Shown piece by piece: positions 1 through 6,575 of a DNA stretch of 8,775 nucleotides. The notes under the pieces were generated by a model. That model was not told the origin of the DNA, ran no database searches, and saw only the letters and a program-made list of their open reading frames with translations. The DNA lies in the NCBI GenBank assembly GCA_002369325.1, contig DFDU01000019.1:1-8775 (forward strand). Reading direction: 5' to 3'. The position numbers were made by a program, and so were the translations under genes. The DNA comes from Lachnospiraceae bacterium UBA3820. Its GTDB lineage: Bacteria; Bacillota; Clostridia; Lachnospirales; Lachnospiraceae. Every line of letters starts with the position of its first letter. Position 1 is the first letter of the stretch.

Positions 1-141
1 TCCGAAAAATACGGTGTTGAGATGCCTATAGTAAGTATTGTAAATGAAATTCTTTTCGGAAATATAACCGCAAAGGATGCATTAAAAAGACTTTTAACGC
101 GTATGAGAACATCCGAATCATTATTTCAGGATTGGAAATAA
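1..141 (+). CDS. gpsA: Glycerol-3-phosphate dehydrogenase [NAD(P)+], C-terminal end (partial)
   Basis: The reading frame is open from the left edge and stops with TAA at 139-141, leaving 46 residues. They read SEKYGVEMPIVSIVNEILFG and continue to a KRLLTRMRTSES tail. This matches the last helices of GpsA, where a GVEMPI segment is followed by a short helix and an L-x-x-R-x tail. GpsA is a cytoplasmic enzyme that reduces dihydroxyacetone phosphate to sn-glycerol-3-phosphate for phospholipid synthesis. The catalytic and Rossmann parts lie outside the window, so the call rests on the C-terminus alone. Position just upstream of spoIVA is usual for gpsA in Firmicutes and supports it. The stop codon touches the ribosome binding site of the next gene, so the two are probably cotranscribed. 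Confidence 0.75.
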   Translation, partial: SEKYGVEMPIVSIVNEILFGNITAKDALKRLLTRMRTSESLFQDWK

Positions 142-159
142 AGGGGAGAAATAGTCAAA

Positions 160-1158
160 GTGGCTAACAGATATACCAGAGAAAATTATAAAAAGAAAAG
201 GCATAAGAGAAAAATGCAGCTTTTATTAATATACTTATTATGCTTTGTATTTGTTGTATCGTTATGTACTCTGTTATATTTAAAGGTATCAGATAAATAT
301 AAAGGAAAAAAAGCCGGTAAATTAAAATATACGGTAGCTGCTGAATTGGGACAGAATCCTATTGGTTATATCGATTATAATCTTATGATAACGCATGCGG
401 TTGTACCTGACTATACGCCTACTACCGAGGATGAGCAAGATCAGACTCAAAGTGTTCCTGTTCCTGATACATCTTATACAGTGCCTGAGACATCTTTGGG
501 ACCGGTCGAGGAAGTTCAGGCTGCCAACTGGTATGATGAGAATAAGTATCAAAAGGTAGACGGACCGGTTGACTTATCATATTTTGATAATGTTTGTTTT
601 ATAGGTGACTCAAGAACCGAAGGGCTTGTGATTTATTCCGGATTGGCAAACATAAACGGTTTTTATTACAAGGGCTTAAGTGTAGATAAGCTTGAAACCG
701 ATAATGTTATTTCCATACCCGGTGTGGGAAACGGATATACTTGTTATGATGCTGTAAGAGTTACTGATTTTGATGCTTATTATCTTATGTTCGGAGTAAA
801 TGAGCTTGGTTGGGTTTATGTTGATGTATTTGTCGATAATATGAGTAAGTTTATTGATTTTATCAAATCCGAAAAGCCTGACGCCGTTATATATGTTCAA
901 AGTATATTACCTGTTTCTCTTTCATCATCTCAAAAGAGTGATGTATATAATCAGGAAAGAGTAAATATGTTTAATGATGAGTTGTTAAAAATGTGTCAGC
1001 AAAGAGGAGATGTGATTTATCTTGATTCTGCTGCCTCCGTAATGGATGAAAACGGTTATTTGCCTGAAGATGCATCAACGGATGGTGTGCATTGCAGTGC
1101 CGATTATATAAGACGACTTGTTCAATTTTACAGATATAATACCTTTATAAAAAAATAA
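160..1158 (+). CDS. Membrane-anchored SGNH/GDSL-family hydrolase, substrate unknown
   Basis: A 332-residue protein starting at a GTG, with a GGGGAG ribosome binding site at 143-148. The N-terminus is very basic (KKKRHKRK), followed by one hydrophobic segment at about residues 20-42, which predicts a single-pass membrane anchor with the rest outside. Residues about 83-125 form a Pro/Thr/Glu/Gln-rich linker. The globular domain then shows the SGNH blocks: FIGDSR with nucleophile candidate Ser151, GVNE with Asn214 in the position of the block III oxyanion Asn, and DGVH with Asp308 and His311 completing a Ser/Asp/His triad. SGNH enzymes of this kind remove acetyl or acyl groups from glycans, peptidoglycan or lipids; which one applies here cannot be told. 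It lies 18 nt after gpsA and ends before a terminator-like hairpin, so it probably forms the end of the gpsA transcript. Confidence 0.8.
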   Translation: MANRYTRENYKKKRHKRKMQLLLIYLLCFVFVVSLCTLLYLKVSDKYKGKKAGKLKYTVAAELGQNPIGYIDYNLMITHAVVPDYTPTTEDEQDQTQSVPVPDTSYTVPETSLGPVEEVQAANWYDENKYQKVDGPVDLSYFDNVCFIGDSRTEGLVIYSGLANINGFYYKGLSVDKLETDNVISIPGVGNGYTCYDAVRVTDFDAYYLMFGVNELGWVYVDVFVDNMSKFIDFIKSEKPDAVIYVQSILPVSLSSSQKSDVYNQERVNMFNDELLKMCQQRGDVIYLDSAASVMDENGYLPEDASTDGVHCSADYIRRLVQFYRYNTFIKK

Positions 1159-1167
1159 AATTATTAT

Positions 1168-1196
1168 GAATACCCCGGATTTTAATGACATATATA
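1168..1196 (+). promoter_or_regulatory. Candidate sigma-E-type promoter for spoIVA
   Basis: GAATACC at 1168-1174 resembles the sigma-E -35 element (K-M-A-T-A-T-T; five of seven). It is followed by a 14-bp spacer and CATATATA at 1189-1196, a weaker match to the -10 element CATACAMT (five of eight). The 14-bp spacing is the one usual for sigma-E. spoIVA is a mother-cell sigma-E gene in Bacillus subtilis. Transcription would start near 1203, after the left arm of the hairpin and before the right arm. The low complexity of the AT-rich -10 keeps confidence modest. Confidence 0.4.
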
Positions 1197-1230
1197 TTAA
1201 ATAATGGAAATTAAAATCGGGGGTATTTTT
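1168..1230 (+). terminator. Long hairpin plus U-tract after the SGNH gene, right arm containing the spoIVA RBS
   Basis: Left arm 1169-1186 (AATACCCCGGATTTTAAT) pairs with 1210-1227. Seventeen of 18 positions are Watson-Crick, the exception being one G/G mismatch (1177/1219), and a G-U pair can be added at the base (1168/1228). The loop is 23 nt. The stem is followed by T1226-T1230, giving a rho-independent terminator shape for the upstream gene. The right arm contains GGGGG at 1219-1223, the only good ribosome binding site for spoIVA, and the spoIVA ATG follows the T-run directly. A transcript reading in from upstream would both tend to terminate and hide this site. Confidence 0.7.
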
Positions 1231-2691
1231 ATGGATATCTATAAAGATATTGAAAAAAGGACAAACGGTGAAATATACATTGGTGTTGTCGGTCCTGTAA
1301 GAACAGGTAAGTCAACCTTTATTAAAAGATTTATGGAAATGCTGGTTATACCTGCAATAGAAGAGGAAAATAACAGAATGCGTGCCAAGGATGAGCTTCC
1401 TCAATCCGCGGCCGGTAAAACGGTTATGACAACGGAACCAAAATTTATTCCGAAAGAAGCCGTTGATATAACAATTGGAGATGAAGTTAATCTTAAAGTA
1501 AGAATGATTGACTGTGTAGGTTATATGGTTGACGGGGCAAAAGGGCATGAAGAGGGCGGAAACGAGAGACTTGTCAGTACGCCTTGGTTCGATTATGATA
1601 TTCCTTTTACCGAGGCGGCTGAGCTTGGTACAAAAAAGGTTATACGTGATCATTCTACTGTAGGAATAGTTATTACAAGTGACGGAAGTATAACGGATAT
1701 TGACAGGGATGCGTACATAGAACCGGAACAAAAGACAATTGATGAACTAAATAAGCTTGGTAAACCATATGTGATATTGCTTAATTCAAGACAGCCGGCA
1801 TCCGAACAGGCGGTTTTACTTGCCGGGGAATTATCAAAGCAATATAACAAAACAGTTATTCCTGTTAATTGCGATCGATTAAGTGATTATGATATAAATA
1901 ATATATTTGAAAGTCTTCTTTTGGAATTTCCGGTAACGGCCGTAAATTATATAATTCCCAAGTGGGTAGAAGCACTTGATAATGAAAGTGAGATTAAATC
2001 CTATCTCATTGAACTTGCAAAAGATTCTTTTGGCAAAATCTATCATATGAGAGATATAGATAATCTTAAGCTTGATTCGGATGATTATATTGAACGGATT
2101 GATATGAGTAATATCAATCTTGCCGATGGAAATGTAAATATCGGAATCAAACTTTATGATAGATACTATTATGATATGGTTTCCGAAATGTTAGGTATAA
2201 GAATCCAAAATGAATATGAATTTATGAAAGAACTTAAAGAACTTGCAGATACAAAATCAAGCTGCAAAAAAGTAAGCTTTGCATTGGCACAATCATTAAA
2301 AACAGGTTATGGTTCAGTTACACCCGATAAAGAAGAAATATCACTTGATTCACCGGAGCTTATTCGTTCAGGTAATAAATACGGTGTTAAAATCAAGGCT
2401 CAGGCGCCGTCAATTCATTTAATCAAGGCAAATATAACAACAGAGATAGCTCCTATAGTAGGTTCTGAGGAACAGGCCAAAGATTTGATTAAATATATAA
2501 ACAATGACGGAACCGAAGATAATGACATCTGGAGTGTTAACATATTCGGAAAGACCATTCGCCAGTTGGTTGAAGACGGTCTTGCATCGAAAATAAATAA
2601 GATAAATCAGGAAAGCCAGCAAAAGCTCCAGGATACGATGGAGAAAATAGTTAATGATTCAAACGGCGGAATGGTTTGCATTATTATATAA
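1231..2691 (+). CDS. spoIVA: Stage IV sporulation protein A, coat morphogenetic ATPase
   Basis: SpoIVA binds the outer forespore membrane in the mother cell, hydrolyses ATP and polymerises into the platform on which the spore coat assembles. From the ATG at 1231 it has 486 residues; the B. subtilis protein is about 492. The N-terminus has the Walker A loop GPVRTGKST (residues 21-29), the family block QSAAGKTVMTTEPKF (58-72) and a Walker B-like IDCVGY around Asp94. Later blocks typical of the family are HSTVGIVITSDG, APSIHLIKA and the C-terminal NGGMVCIII. An in-frame ATG at 1204 would add nine residues, but it has no ribosome binding site and family members begin with a D-I-x-K-D-I motif. The start at 1231, with GGGGG seven bases upstream, is therefore chosen. 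Identification is secure over the whole length. Confidence 0.97.
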   Translation: MDIYKDIEKRTNGEIYIGVVGPVRTGKSTFIKRFMEMLVIPAIEEENNRMRAKDELPQSAAGKTVMTTEPKFIPKEAVDITIGDEVNLKVRMIDCVGYMVDGAKGHEEGGNERLVSTPWFDYDIPFTEAAELGTKKVIRDHSTVGIVITSDGSITDIDRDAYIEPEQKTIDELNKLGKPYVILLNSRQPASEQAVLLAGELSKQYNKTVIPVNCDRLSDYDINNIFESLLLEFPVTAVNYIIPKWVEALDNESEIKSYLIELAKDSFGKIYHMRDIDNLKLDSDDYIERIDMSNINLADGNVNIGIKLYDRYYYDMVSEMLGIRIQNEYEFMKELKELADTKSSCKKVSFALAQSLKTGYGSVTPDKEEISLDSPELIRSGNKYGVKIKAQAPSIHLIKANITTEIAPIVGSEEQAKDLIKYINNDGTEDNDIWSVNIFGKTIRQLVEDGLASKINKINQESQQKLQDTMEKIVNDSNGGMVCIII

Positions 2692-2704
2692 GATAGGTTA
2701 TAAT
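2676..2704 (+). promoter_or_regulatory. Candidate sigma-A promoter for scpAB inside the spoIVA 3' end
   Basis: A perfect TATAAT at 2699-2704 lies 17 bp downstream of TTGCAT (2676-2681), which keeps the TTG of the -35 consensus. The -35 falls within the last codons of spoIVA. Start of transcription near 2711 would leave a 30-nt leader before scpA. A separate vegetative promoter makes sense because spoIVA should be silent during growth whereas ScpAB is needed for chromosome segregation. No terminator is visible between spoIVA and scpA. Confidence 0.5.
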
Positions 2705-2740
2705 GTGCATTGTGTTTAATTTAGTTATTAAGGATAAGTT

Positions 2741-3493
2741 ATGATTGAAAAACCGGAATATAAGATAAATGAATTTGAAGGTCCGCTTGACCTTTTGCTT
2801 CATTTAATTGAAAAGAATAAATTTAATATATTTGATATACCTATAGCTGATATAACCGAACAATATCTTGATTATGTTGCAAGAATGCAGGAAGAAAATC
2901 TTGATATTATGAGTGAATTTCTGGTTATGGCAGGTACACTTTTAAGCATAAAAGCAAAGATGCTTCTTCCTAAGCATGAGGAAGAGGAGGAAGAAGAGGA
3001 TCCACGTTCAGAGCTTGTCAGAAGACTTTTGGAATATAAGATGTATAAATATGCTTCTTACGAGCTTAAGGATATGGAGCTTGATGCATATAAAAGTTAT
3101 TATAAGTCCCCATCTATACCAGATGAGGTCAGGAATTTCAAAGAAGTGATCGATCCTGCCGATATAATCGGTGATACAACTCTGGCGCAGCTTAATGCGA
3201 TTTTTAACGAGGTTATGAAGCGTACTGTTGACAGAGTCGATCCTATCAGAAGTAAGTTTGGTACTATTGAAAAGGAAGAAATCAATATCGAAGATAAGAT
3301 GGATGAAATCAGATGCACCATCAGAGGATTAAAAGGTATTAATTTCAGAACACTTTTGGAAACAGGACGTTCAAAGCAAAGTATAATTGTAACATTTCTT
3401 GCGATTCTTGAGCTTATGAAGGTAGGACATATAGCGATAAAACAGGATGGACTTTTTGGCGATATAATTATAGATTCCCTTGAGGTCGATTAG
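2741..3493 (+). CDS. scpA: Segregation and condensation protein A (kleisin of SMC complex)
   Basis: ScpA is the kleisin that bridges the head domains of the SMC dimer and recruits ScpB; the complex loads at origin-proximal sites and organises the chromosome. The 250-residue length is normal for the family. The N-terminal block NEFEGPLDLLLHLIEKNK (about residues 11-28) followed by DIPIADITEQYLDYV is the SMC-neck-binding region and is diagnostic. An acidic run (residues about 81-87) follows LLPKH, as in many Firmicute ScpA proteins. The C-terminus (about 205-245) has the winged-helix segment with VTFLAILELMKVGHIAIKQ, which binds the SMC cap. AAGGA at 2730-2734 is the ribosome binding site. The TAG stop overlaps the ribosome binding site of scpB, so the two subunits are translated in a coupled way. 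Confidence 0.96.
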   Translation: MIEKPEYKINEFEGPLDLLLHLIEKNKFNIFDIPIADITEQYLDYVARMQEENLDIMSEFLVMAGTLLSIKAKMLLPKHEEEEEEEDPRSELVRRLLEYKMYKYASYELKDMELDAYKSYYKSPSIPDEVRNFKEVIDPADIIGDTTLAQLNAIFNEVMKRTVDRVDPIRSKFGTIEKEEINIEDKMDEIRCTIRGLKGINFRTLLETGRSKQSIIVTFLAILELMKVGHIAIKQDGLFGDIIIDSLEVD

Positions 3494-3497
3494 GAGG
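3492..3497 (+). promoter_or_regulatory. scpB ribosome binding site overlapping the scpA stop
   Basis: AGGAGG at 3492-3497 begins inside the scpA TAG (3491-3493) and lies six bases before the ATG at 3504. It decides the scpB start: an in-frame alternative eight codons upstream (3480) lies within scpA and has no such site. The arrangement implies that ribosomes ending on scpA restart on scpB. Confidence 0.85.
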
Positions 3498-3503
3498 ATA
3501 CAA

Positions 3504-4079
3504 ATGGAAGAGAGCGTTACCCGGCTTGAAGGAGCCATAGAGGCAATTCTATTTTCAATGGGAGAAGCCGTTCCGATTAAAGAGCTTTCCAAAGCACTTG
3601 AAGTTGATGAGCCGACACTTGAAAAAATAATAAATAATTTGATTGATAAATATGATGCTGAAGACAGAGGTATTAAGCTTGTAAAGCTTGAGGATTCTTA
3701 CCAGCTATGTACCAAAAATGAGTATTATGATGTATTATCAAAGCTTGTAAATATGCCTAAGAAGCATGTACTTACCGATACATTAATGGAAACTCTTTCA
3801 ATAGTTGCATATAAGCAGCCGATTACCAGACAGGAGATAGAAGCCATACGTGGCGTATCCTGTGTTCATGCCATAAATAAGCTTGTTGAGTATAATCTTA
3901 TAGCGGAAGTCGGAAGACTTGATGCCATAGGAAGACCTATTCTTTTTGGTACAACCGAGGATTTCCTAAGAAGCTTCGGCGTTCAAAGTATGGATGAACT
4001 TCCTGTTATTTCGCCTGATAAGATAGAAGATTTCAGACAACAGGCAATGGAAGAGGTAAATATAAAAGTTGAAACATGA
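3504..4079 (+). CDS. scpB: Segregation and condensation protein B
   Basis: ScpB dimers clamp the central part of ScpA in the SMC-ScpAB condensin. From the ATG at 3504 the protein has 191 residues, the usual size. It is made of two winged-helix domains. The first begins with LEGAIEAILFSMGEAVPIKEL (residues 8-28, split here for reading around SMGE). The second contains ETLSIVAYKQPITRQEIE (96-113), the IRGV turn and the family signature GRPILFGTTEDFLRSFGV (143-160). It follows scpA by 10 nt in the conserved order and is followed at once by a strong terminator, so it is the last gene of this unit. Confidence 0.96.
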   Translation: MEESVTRLEGAIEAILFSMGEAVPIKELSKALEVDEPTLEKIINNLIDKYDAEDRGIKLVKLEDSYQLCTKNEYYDVLSKLVNMPKKHVLTDTLMETLSIVAYKQPITRQEIEAIRGVSCVHAINKLVEYNLIAEVGRLDAIGRPILFGTTEDFLRSFGVQSMDELPVISPDKIEDFRQQAMEEVNIKVET

Positions 4080-4106
4080 AAAACGGACCGTAACAGGTCC
4101 GTTTTT
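4079..4106. terminator. Bidirectional rho-independent terminator between scpB and the HD-GYP gene
   Basis: AAAAACGGACC (4079-4089) pairs perfectly with GGTCCGTTTTT (4096-4106) around a six-base loop, GTAACA. It ends in T5 on the plus strand and, read from the other side, in T5 on the minus strand, so it can stop both convergent transcripts. It overlaps the last base of the scpB TGA (4077-4079) and the stop of the minus-strand gene (4105-4107), leaving no spare sequence. Confidence 0.93.
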
Positions 4107-5208
4107 ATAATATGCTCTCTATTGAAATATCATTGGATTTTGATAAATCTATAAAATTATTATCAGAAGTTTTAACAAGGGGTTTTGAGAGATTGACCTT
4201 ATTTATAAAAATAACATCACCTTCGGCACCATTACTTAATTTAACACGACAATTTACATAGCTGTTTACGACATGTTCAAGGAAAGTCAAAATATAAGTC
4301 GGCTCGTATTTCTTTAAACCGTCATCCTCAAACATATTTATAACCTTGAAAGGACTTAAAGGTCCGCGATATACTCGTTTGGCAGTCATGGCTTCGTATA
4401 TATCGGCGATAGTTACAATTTTGGCACACCAGTCGATTTTATCACCTGTAATTCTCATAGGATATCCGGAACCGTCACATTTTTCATGATGCATAAGAGC
4501 AGCCATTTGAATATGAGGGTCGACATTTTTTGTTTTTAAAAGATCATAGCCTCGCTTTGGATGAGTTTTTATTATAGCAAATTCTTCATCGGTAAGTTTT
4601 CCAGGCTTTTTAATAATTTCCTGAGGTATAAGAAGCTTTCCTATGTCATGGAAAAGGCCGCAGGCGGTAACAAGTTCAATATTTTTTTCACTTAGATTAA
4701 GCCAATGTCCGAAAATATTACATATAAGAGAAACATTCAACGAATGATTAAAGGTTGAATCATCATAATTTTTCAAAGTCGAAAGCATTGTAAAAATACT
4801 AAGAGGAGAATTTGTGGATCTTACAATTTCCAGGGTATTTTCAAGCATATCATCGACATCAATCGGAGCATTTTTCGTAACTACATCATTAATCTTATCG
4901 CTGAGATTTTCGATATTGCTGTCATATGCTTTTTTGAACATTTGATATTGTTTGGTAGTAGTATCAACGGATTGGGAAATACTGACAAAGTTACCGGTAA
5001 GCATAAGCTTATTTTCTTCTTTAGGCTTTTCCGATATGATTTCTTCACCTGTTATTTCTACAGTCAAAATGTTATTGTTGATTATTCGGGTGATAAGGTT
5101 TTTAGTAAGAACAGTATTTTTAGGTACTACAAGATAGCCCTGATCAGAATAGGTATCAGCGCCTGTAACCATTCCTTCTTTTAAGTCTGATGTAAATAGT
5201 GTTTTCAT
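4105..5208 (-). CDS. HD-GYP domain protein, probable cyclic-di-GMP phosphodiesterase
   Basis: HD-GYP enzymes hydrolyse cyclic di-GMP to pGpG or GMP with a bi- or trinuclear metal centre. The 367-residue protein has an N-terminal region (about 1-60) opening with LKEGMVTGADTYSDQGYLVV, of the kind often found before HD-GYP domains in Clostridia. A helical stretch (80-145) follows, then the catalytic domain (about 150-300). Metal-ligand and signature residues are intact: His155 in FNHSLNV, HDIGK with His187/Asp188, His216 in THPKRG, HHEKCDGSGYP (240-250) and Asp269 in IADIYEAMTA. A short C-terminal beta-rich tail follows (320-367). There is no receiver domain or membrane segment, so it is a cytosolic stand-alone protein. 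A minus-strand GAGG (5219-5222) precedes the ATG by ten bases. It is transcribed alone, from the promoter at 5239-5267. Activity on c-di-GMP is inferred from the family; some HD-GYP proteins have other substrates. Confidence 0.88.
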   Translation of the reverse strand: MKTLFTSDLKEGMVTGADTYSDQGYLVVPKNTVLTKNLITRIINNNILTVEITGEEIISEKPKEENKLMLTGNFVSISQSVDTTTKQYQMFKKAYDSNIENLSDKINDVVTKNAPIDVDDMLENTLEIVRSTNSPLSIFTMLSTLKNYDDSTFNHSLNVSLICNIFGHWLNLSEKNIELVTACGLFHDIGKLLIPQEIIKKPGKLTDEEFAIIKTHPKRGYDLLKTKNVDPHIQMAALMHHEKCDGSGYPMRITGDKIDWCAKIVTIADIYEAMTAKRVYRGPLSPFKVINMFEDDGLKKYEPTYILTFLEHVVNSYVNCRVKLSNGAEGDVIFINKVNLSKPLVKTSDNNFIDLSKSNDISIESIL

Positions 5209-5238
5209 ATTCCCCGAACCTCACATTTTATATAAATT

Positions 5239-5267
5239 ATTATACTAAAAAAGTACAATAATTTCAA
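5239..5267 (-). promoter_or_regulatory. Sigma-A promoter for the HD-GYP gene
   Basis: On the minus strand TTGAAA (5262-5267) is five of six to the -35 consensus, followed by a 17-bp spacer and a perfect TATAAT (5239-5244). Transcription should start near 5232, giving a leader of about 24 nt. This is the best promoter match in the window and indicates vegetative expression. Confidence 0.75.
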
Positions 5268-5274
5268 TTTAAAA

Positions 5275-5303
5275 TTCTATTCCGGATTAACAATAAATAT
5301 AAT
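5275..5303 (+). promoter_or_regulatory. Weak candidate promoter for the carboxypeptidase gene
   Basis: TATAAT at 5298-5303 lies 17 bp after TTCTAT (5275-5280), which matches the -35 consensus only in its first two bases. The position, about 28 nt before the start codon, is right and the gene is divergent from its left neighbour, so some promoter must lie here. The surroundings are so AT-rich that the match could be chance, and a sporulation sigma factor cannot be excluded. Confidence 0.35.
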
Positions 5304-5330
5304 TAAATAAGTTTCATCAATGGAGATAAT

Positions 5331-6509
5331 ATGAAAAAAATATGTATCTGTTTAATATTAAATATTATATTGATAATTAATATTTTATATTATCATATTG
5401 ATTCTTATGCCAATTCGGATAATTTATCACTTTATTCTTTATCAGCTGTTTTGATGGATGGAGACACCGGAAGAGTTTTATACGGCAAAAACGAAAATGA
5501 CGAAAGAGCGATGGCAAGTACAACAAAAATAATGACATTGATTATAGCTCTTGAATACGGAAATCCAAATGATATAGTTACCGTAAGCTCGTATGCTTCA
5601 AAGATGCCGGATGTACAATTGGGAATAAATGAAGGAGAACAATACGCATTAAAGGATTTGATTTATTCGATGATGCTTGAAAGTCATAATGATTCCGCTG
5701 TTGCGATTGCCGAACATATAGGAGGAAGTGTCAAAGGCTTTTCGGATATGATGAATCAAAAAGCTTTTGAAATAGGTTTATCCGATACATATTTTATTAC
5801 CCCGAACGGACTAGATTCTACCGATGAAAAAGGAAATCATCATACAACTGCCAAAGGGCTCGCCTTGATTATGAAATATTGTGTAATGGATTCACCAGTC
5901 AAAGAAGATTTTATAAATATATGTCAGACGCGATCGTATTCTTTTTCTGATTATAATAAAAAGAGAAACTTTACGGTTAATAATAAAAATGCTTTTTTGG
6001 ATATGGCAGAAGGTGTAATAGCCGGTAAAACAGGATTTACAGGCGAAGCAGGTTATTGTTATGTATGTGCGGTTAAACATGATGACAGAACATTTATAAT
6101 TGCATTACTTGGGTGCGGTTGGCCGAATAATAAAACCTACAAATGGAAAGATGCCAAAGTTCTATTGGACTATGGAATAAATAATTATAAAAGACGAACC
6201 GTTTTCGACAGGGATTTTCCTTTGTCACCTGTTAAAATAAATAAAGGAATAGAAAATGTTTTTGTAAAACTGTATGTTGATGATGAATTCAGTTTGATTT
6301 TAAGAGAAGATGAAAACGTAAGCTATGAGGTATATTTGCCGGAATCGATTGAAGCACCCGTACATATGGGGGATATAGCCGGAAATATTGTCATATTCAT
6401 AAATGATATACCTTTTAAAAGCATAAATATATATTATAAAGAGGATATAAAAAAAGAAAACTATAAATACTTTTTAAAAAAGCTGATAAGCGAATTTGTA
6501 TTGCTTTGA
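5331..6509 (+). CDS. Serine-type D-alanyl-D-alanine carboxypeptidase (PBP5/DacF family, peptidase S11)
   Basis: This low-molecular-weight penicillin-binding protein removes the terminal D-Ala from peptidoglycan pentapeptides, limiting cross-linking. The 392-residue protein starts with a signal peptide: MKK, a hydrophobic core at about residues 4-20, and a likely cleavage after Ala27 in DSYA. The three active-site motifs are all present: STTK with nucleophile Ser63 and Lys66, SHN at 118-120, and KTG at 233-235 in GKTGFTGEAGYC. The C-terminal part (about 290-375) fits the beta-rich PBP5 C-terminal domain, and the last residues (KKLISEFVLL) could be a membrane-contacting amphipathic end. GGAG at 5322-5325 gives the start. 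DacF-like enzymes act in spore cortex synthesis and DacA-like ones in growth; neighbouring sporulation genes favour the former, but motifs do not separate them, so no symbol is given. Confidence 0.93.
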   Translation: MKKICICLILNIILIINILYYHIDSYANSDNLSLYSLSAVLMDGDTGRVLYGKNENDERAMASTTKIMTLIIALEYGNPNDIVTVSSYASKMPDVQLGINEGEQYALKDLIYSMMLESHNDSAVAIAEHIGGSVKGFSDMMNQKAFEIGLSDTYFITPNGLDSTDEKGNHHTTAKGLALIMKYCVMDSPVKEDFINICQTRSYSFSDYNKKRNFTVNNKNAFLDMAEGVIAGKTGFTGEAGYCYVCAVKHDDRTFIIALLGCGWPNNKTYKWKDAKVLLDYGINNYKRRTVFDRDFPLSPVKINKGIENVFVKLYVDDEFSLILREDENVSYEVYLPESIEAPVHMGDIAGNIVIFINDIPFKSINIYYKEDIKKENYKYFLKKLISEFVLL

Positions 6510-6522
6510 AGCTTCATATTAT

Positions 6523-6550
6523 CACGTTTTTATTTTGGCGGAATATAATA
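6523..6550 (+). promoter_or_regulatory. Weak candidate sigma-K-like promoter before dpaA
   Basis: AATATAATA at 6542-6550 fits the sigma-K -10 pattern CATANNNTA except for the first base, and CACG at 6523-6526 resembles the short -35 element (mACm). The 15-bp spacer is slightly short. Sigma-K drives the equivalent spoVF operon in B. subtilis, which is the reason to look here. The 66-nt gap after the carboxypeptidase has no terminator, so cotranscription from upstream is equally possible. Confidence 0.25.
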
Positions 6551-6560
6551 AATTATCGTT

Positions 6561-6567
6561 AGGGAGG
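6561..6567 (+). promoter_or_regulatory. dpaA ribosome binding site deciding a TTG start
   Basis: AGGGAGG is the strongest Shine-Dalgarno match in the stretch and lies eight bases before the TTG at 6576. The next in-frame ATG (6618, M15) would cut off the first beta strand of the Rossmann-like fold (ICVIGDD), so TTG is the supported start. Confidence 0.8.
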
Positions 6568-6575
6568 TATAAGGA

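Noticed and set aside
1204..1230. Upstream ATG of spoIVA at 1204
   Set aside because: No ribosome binding site precedes it, the extra nine residues are absent from the family, and it would lie at or next to the predicted transcription start.
1312..1731. 139-codon minus-strand open frame within spoIVA
   Set aside because: It is antisense to a fully conserved gene and shows no family features; typical shadow of an AT-rich coding region.
3480..3503. Upstream ATG for scpB at 3480
   Set aside because: It lies inside scpA without a ribosome binding site, while AGGAGG points clearly to the ATG at 3504.
6510..6575. Terminator between the carboxypeptidase gene and dpaA
   Set aside because: There is a T-rich stretch at 6527-6535 but no inverted repeat before it.
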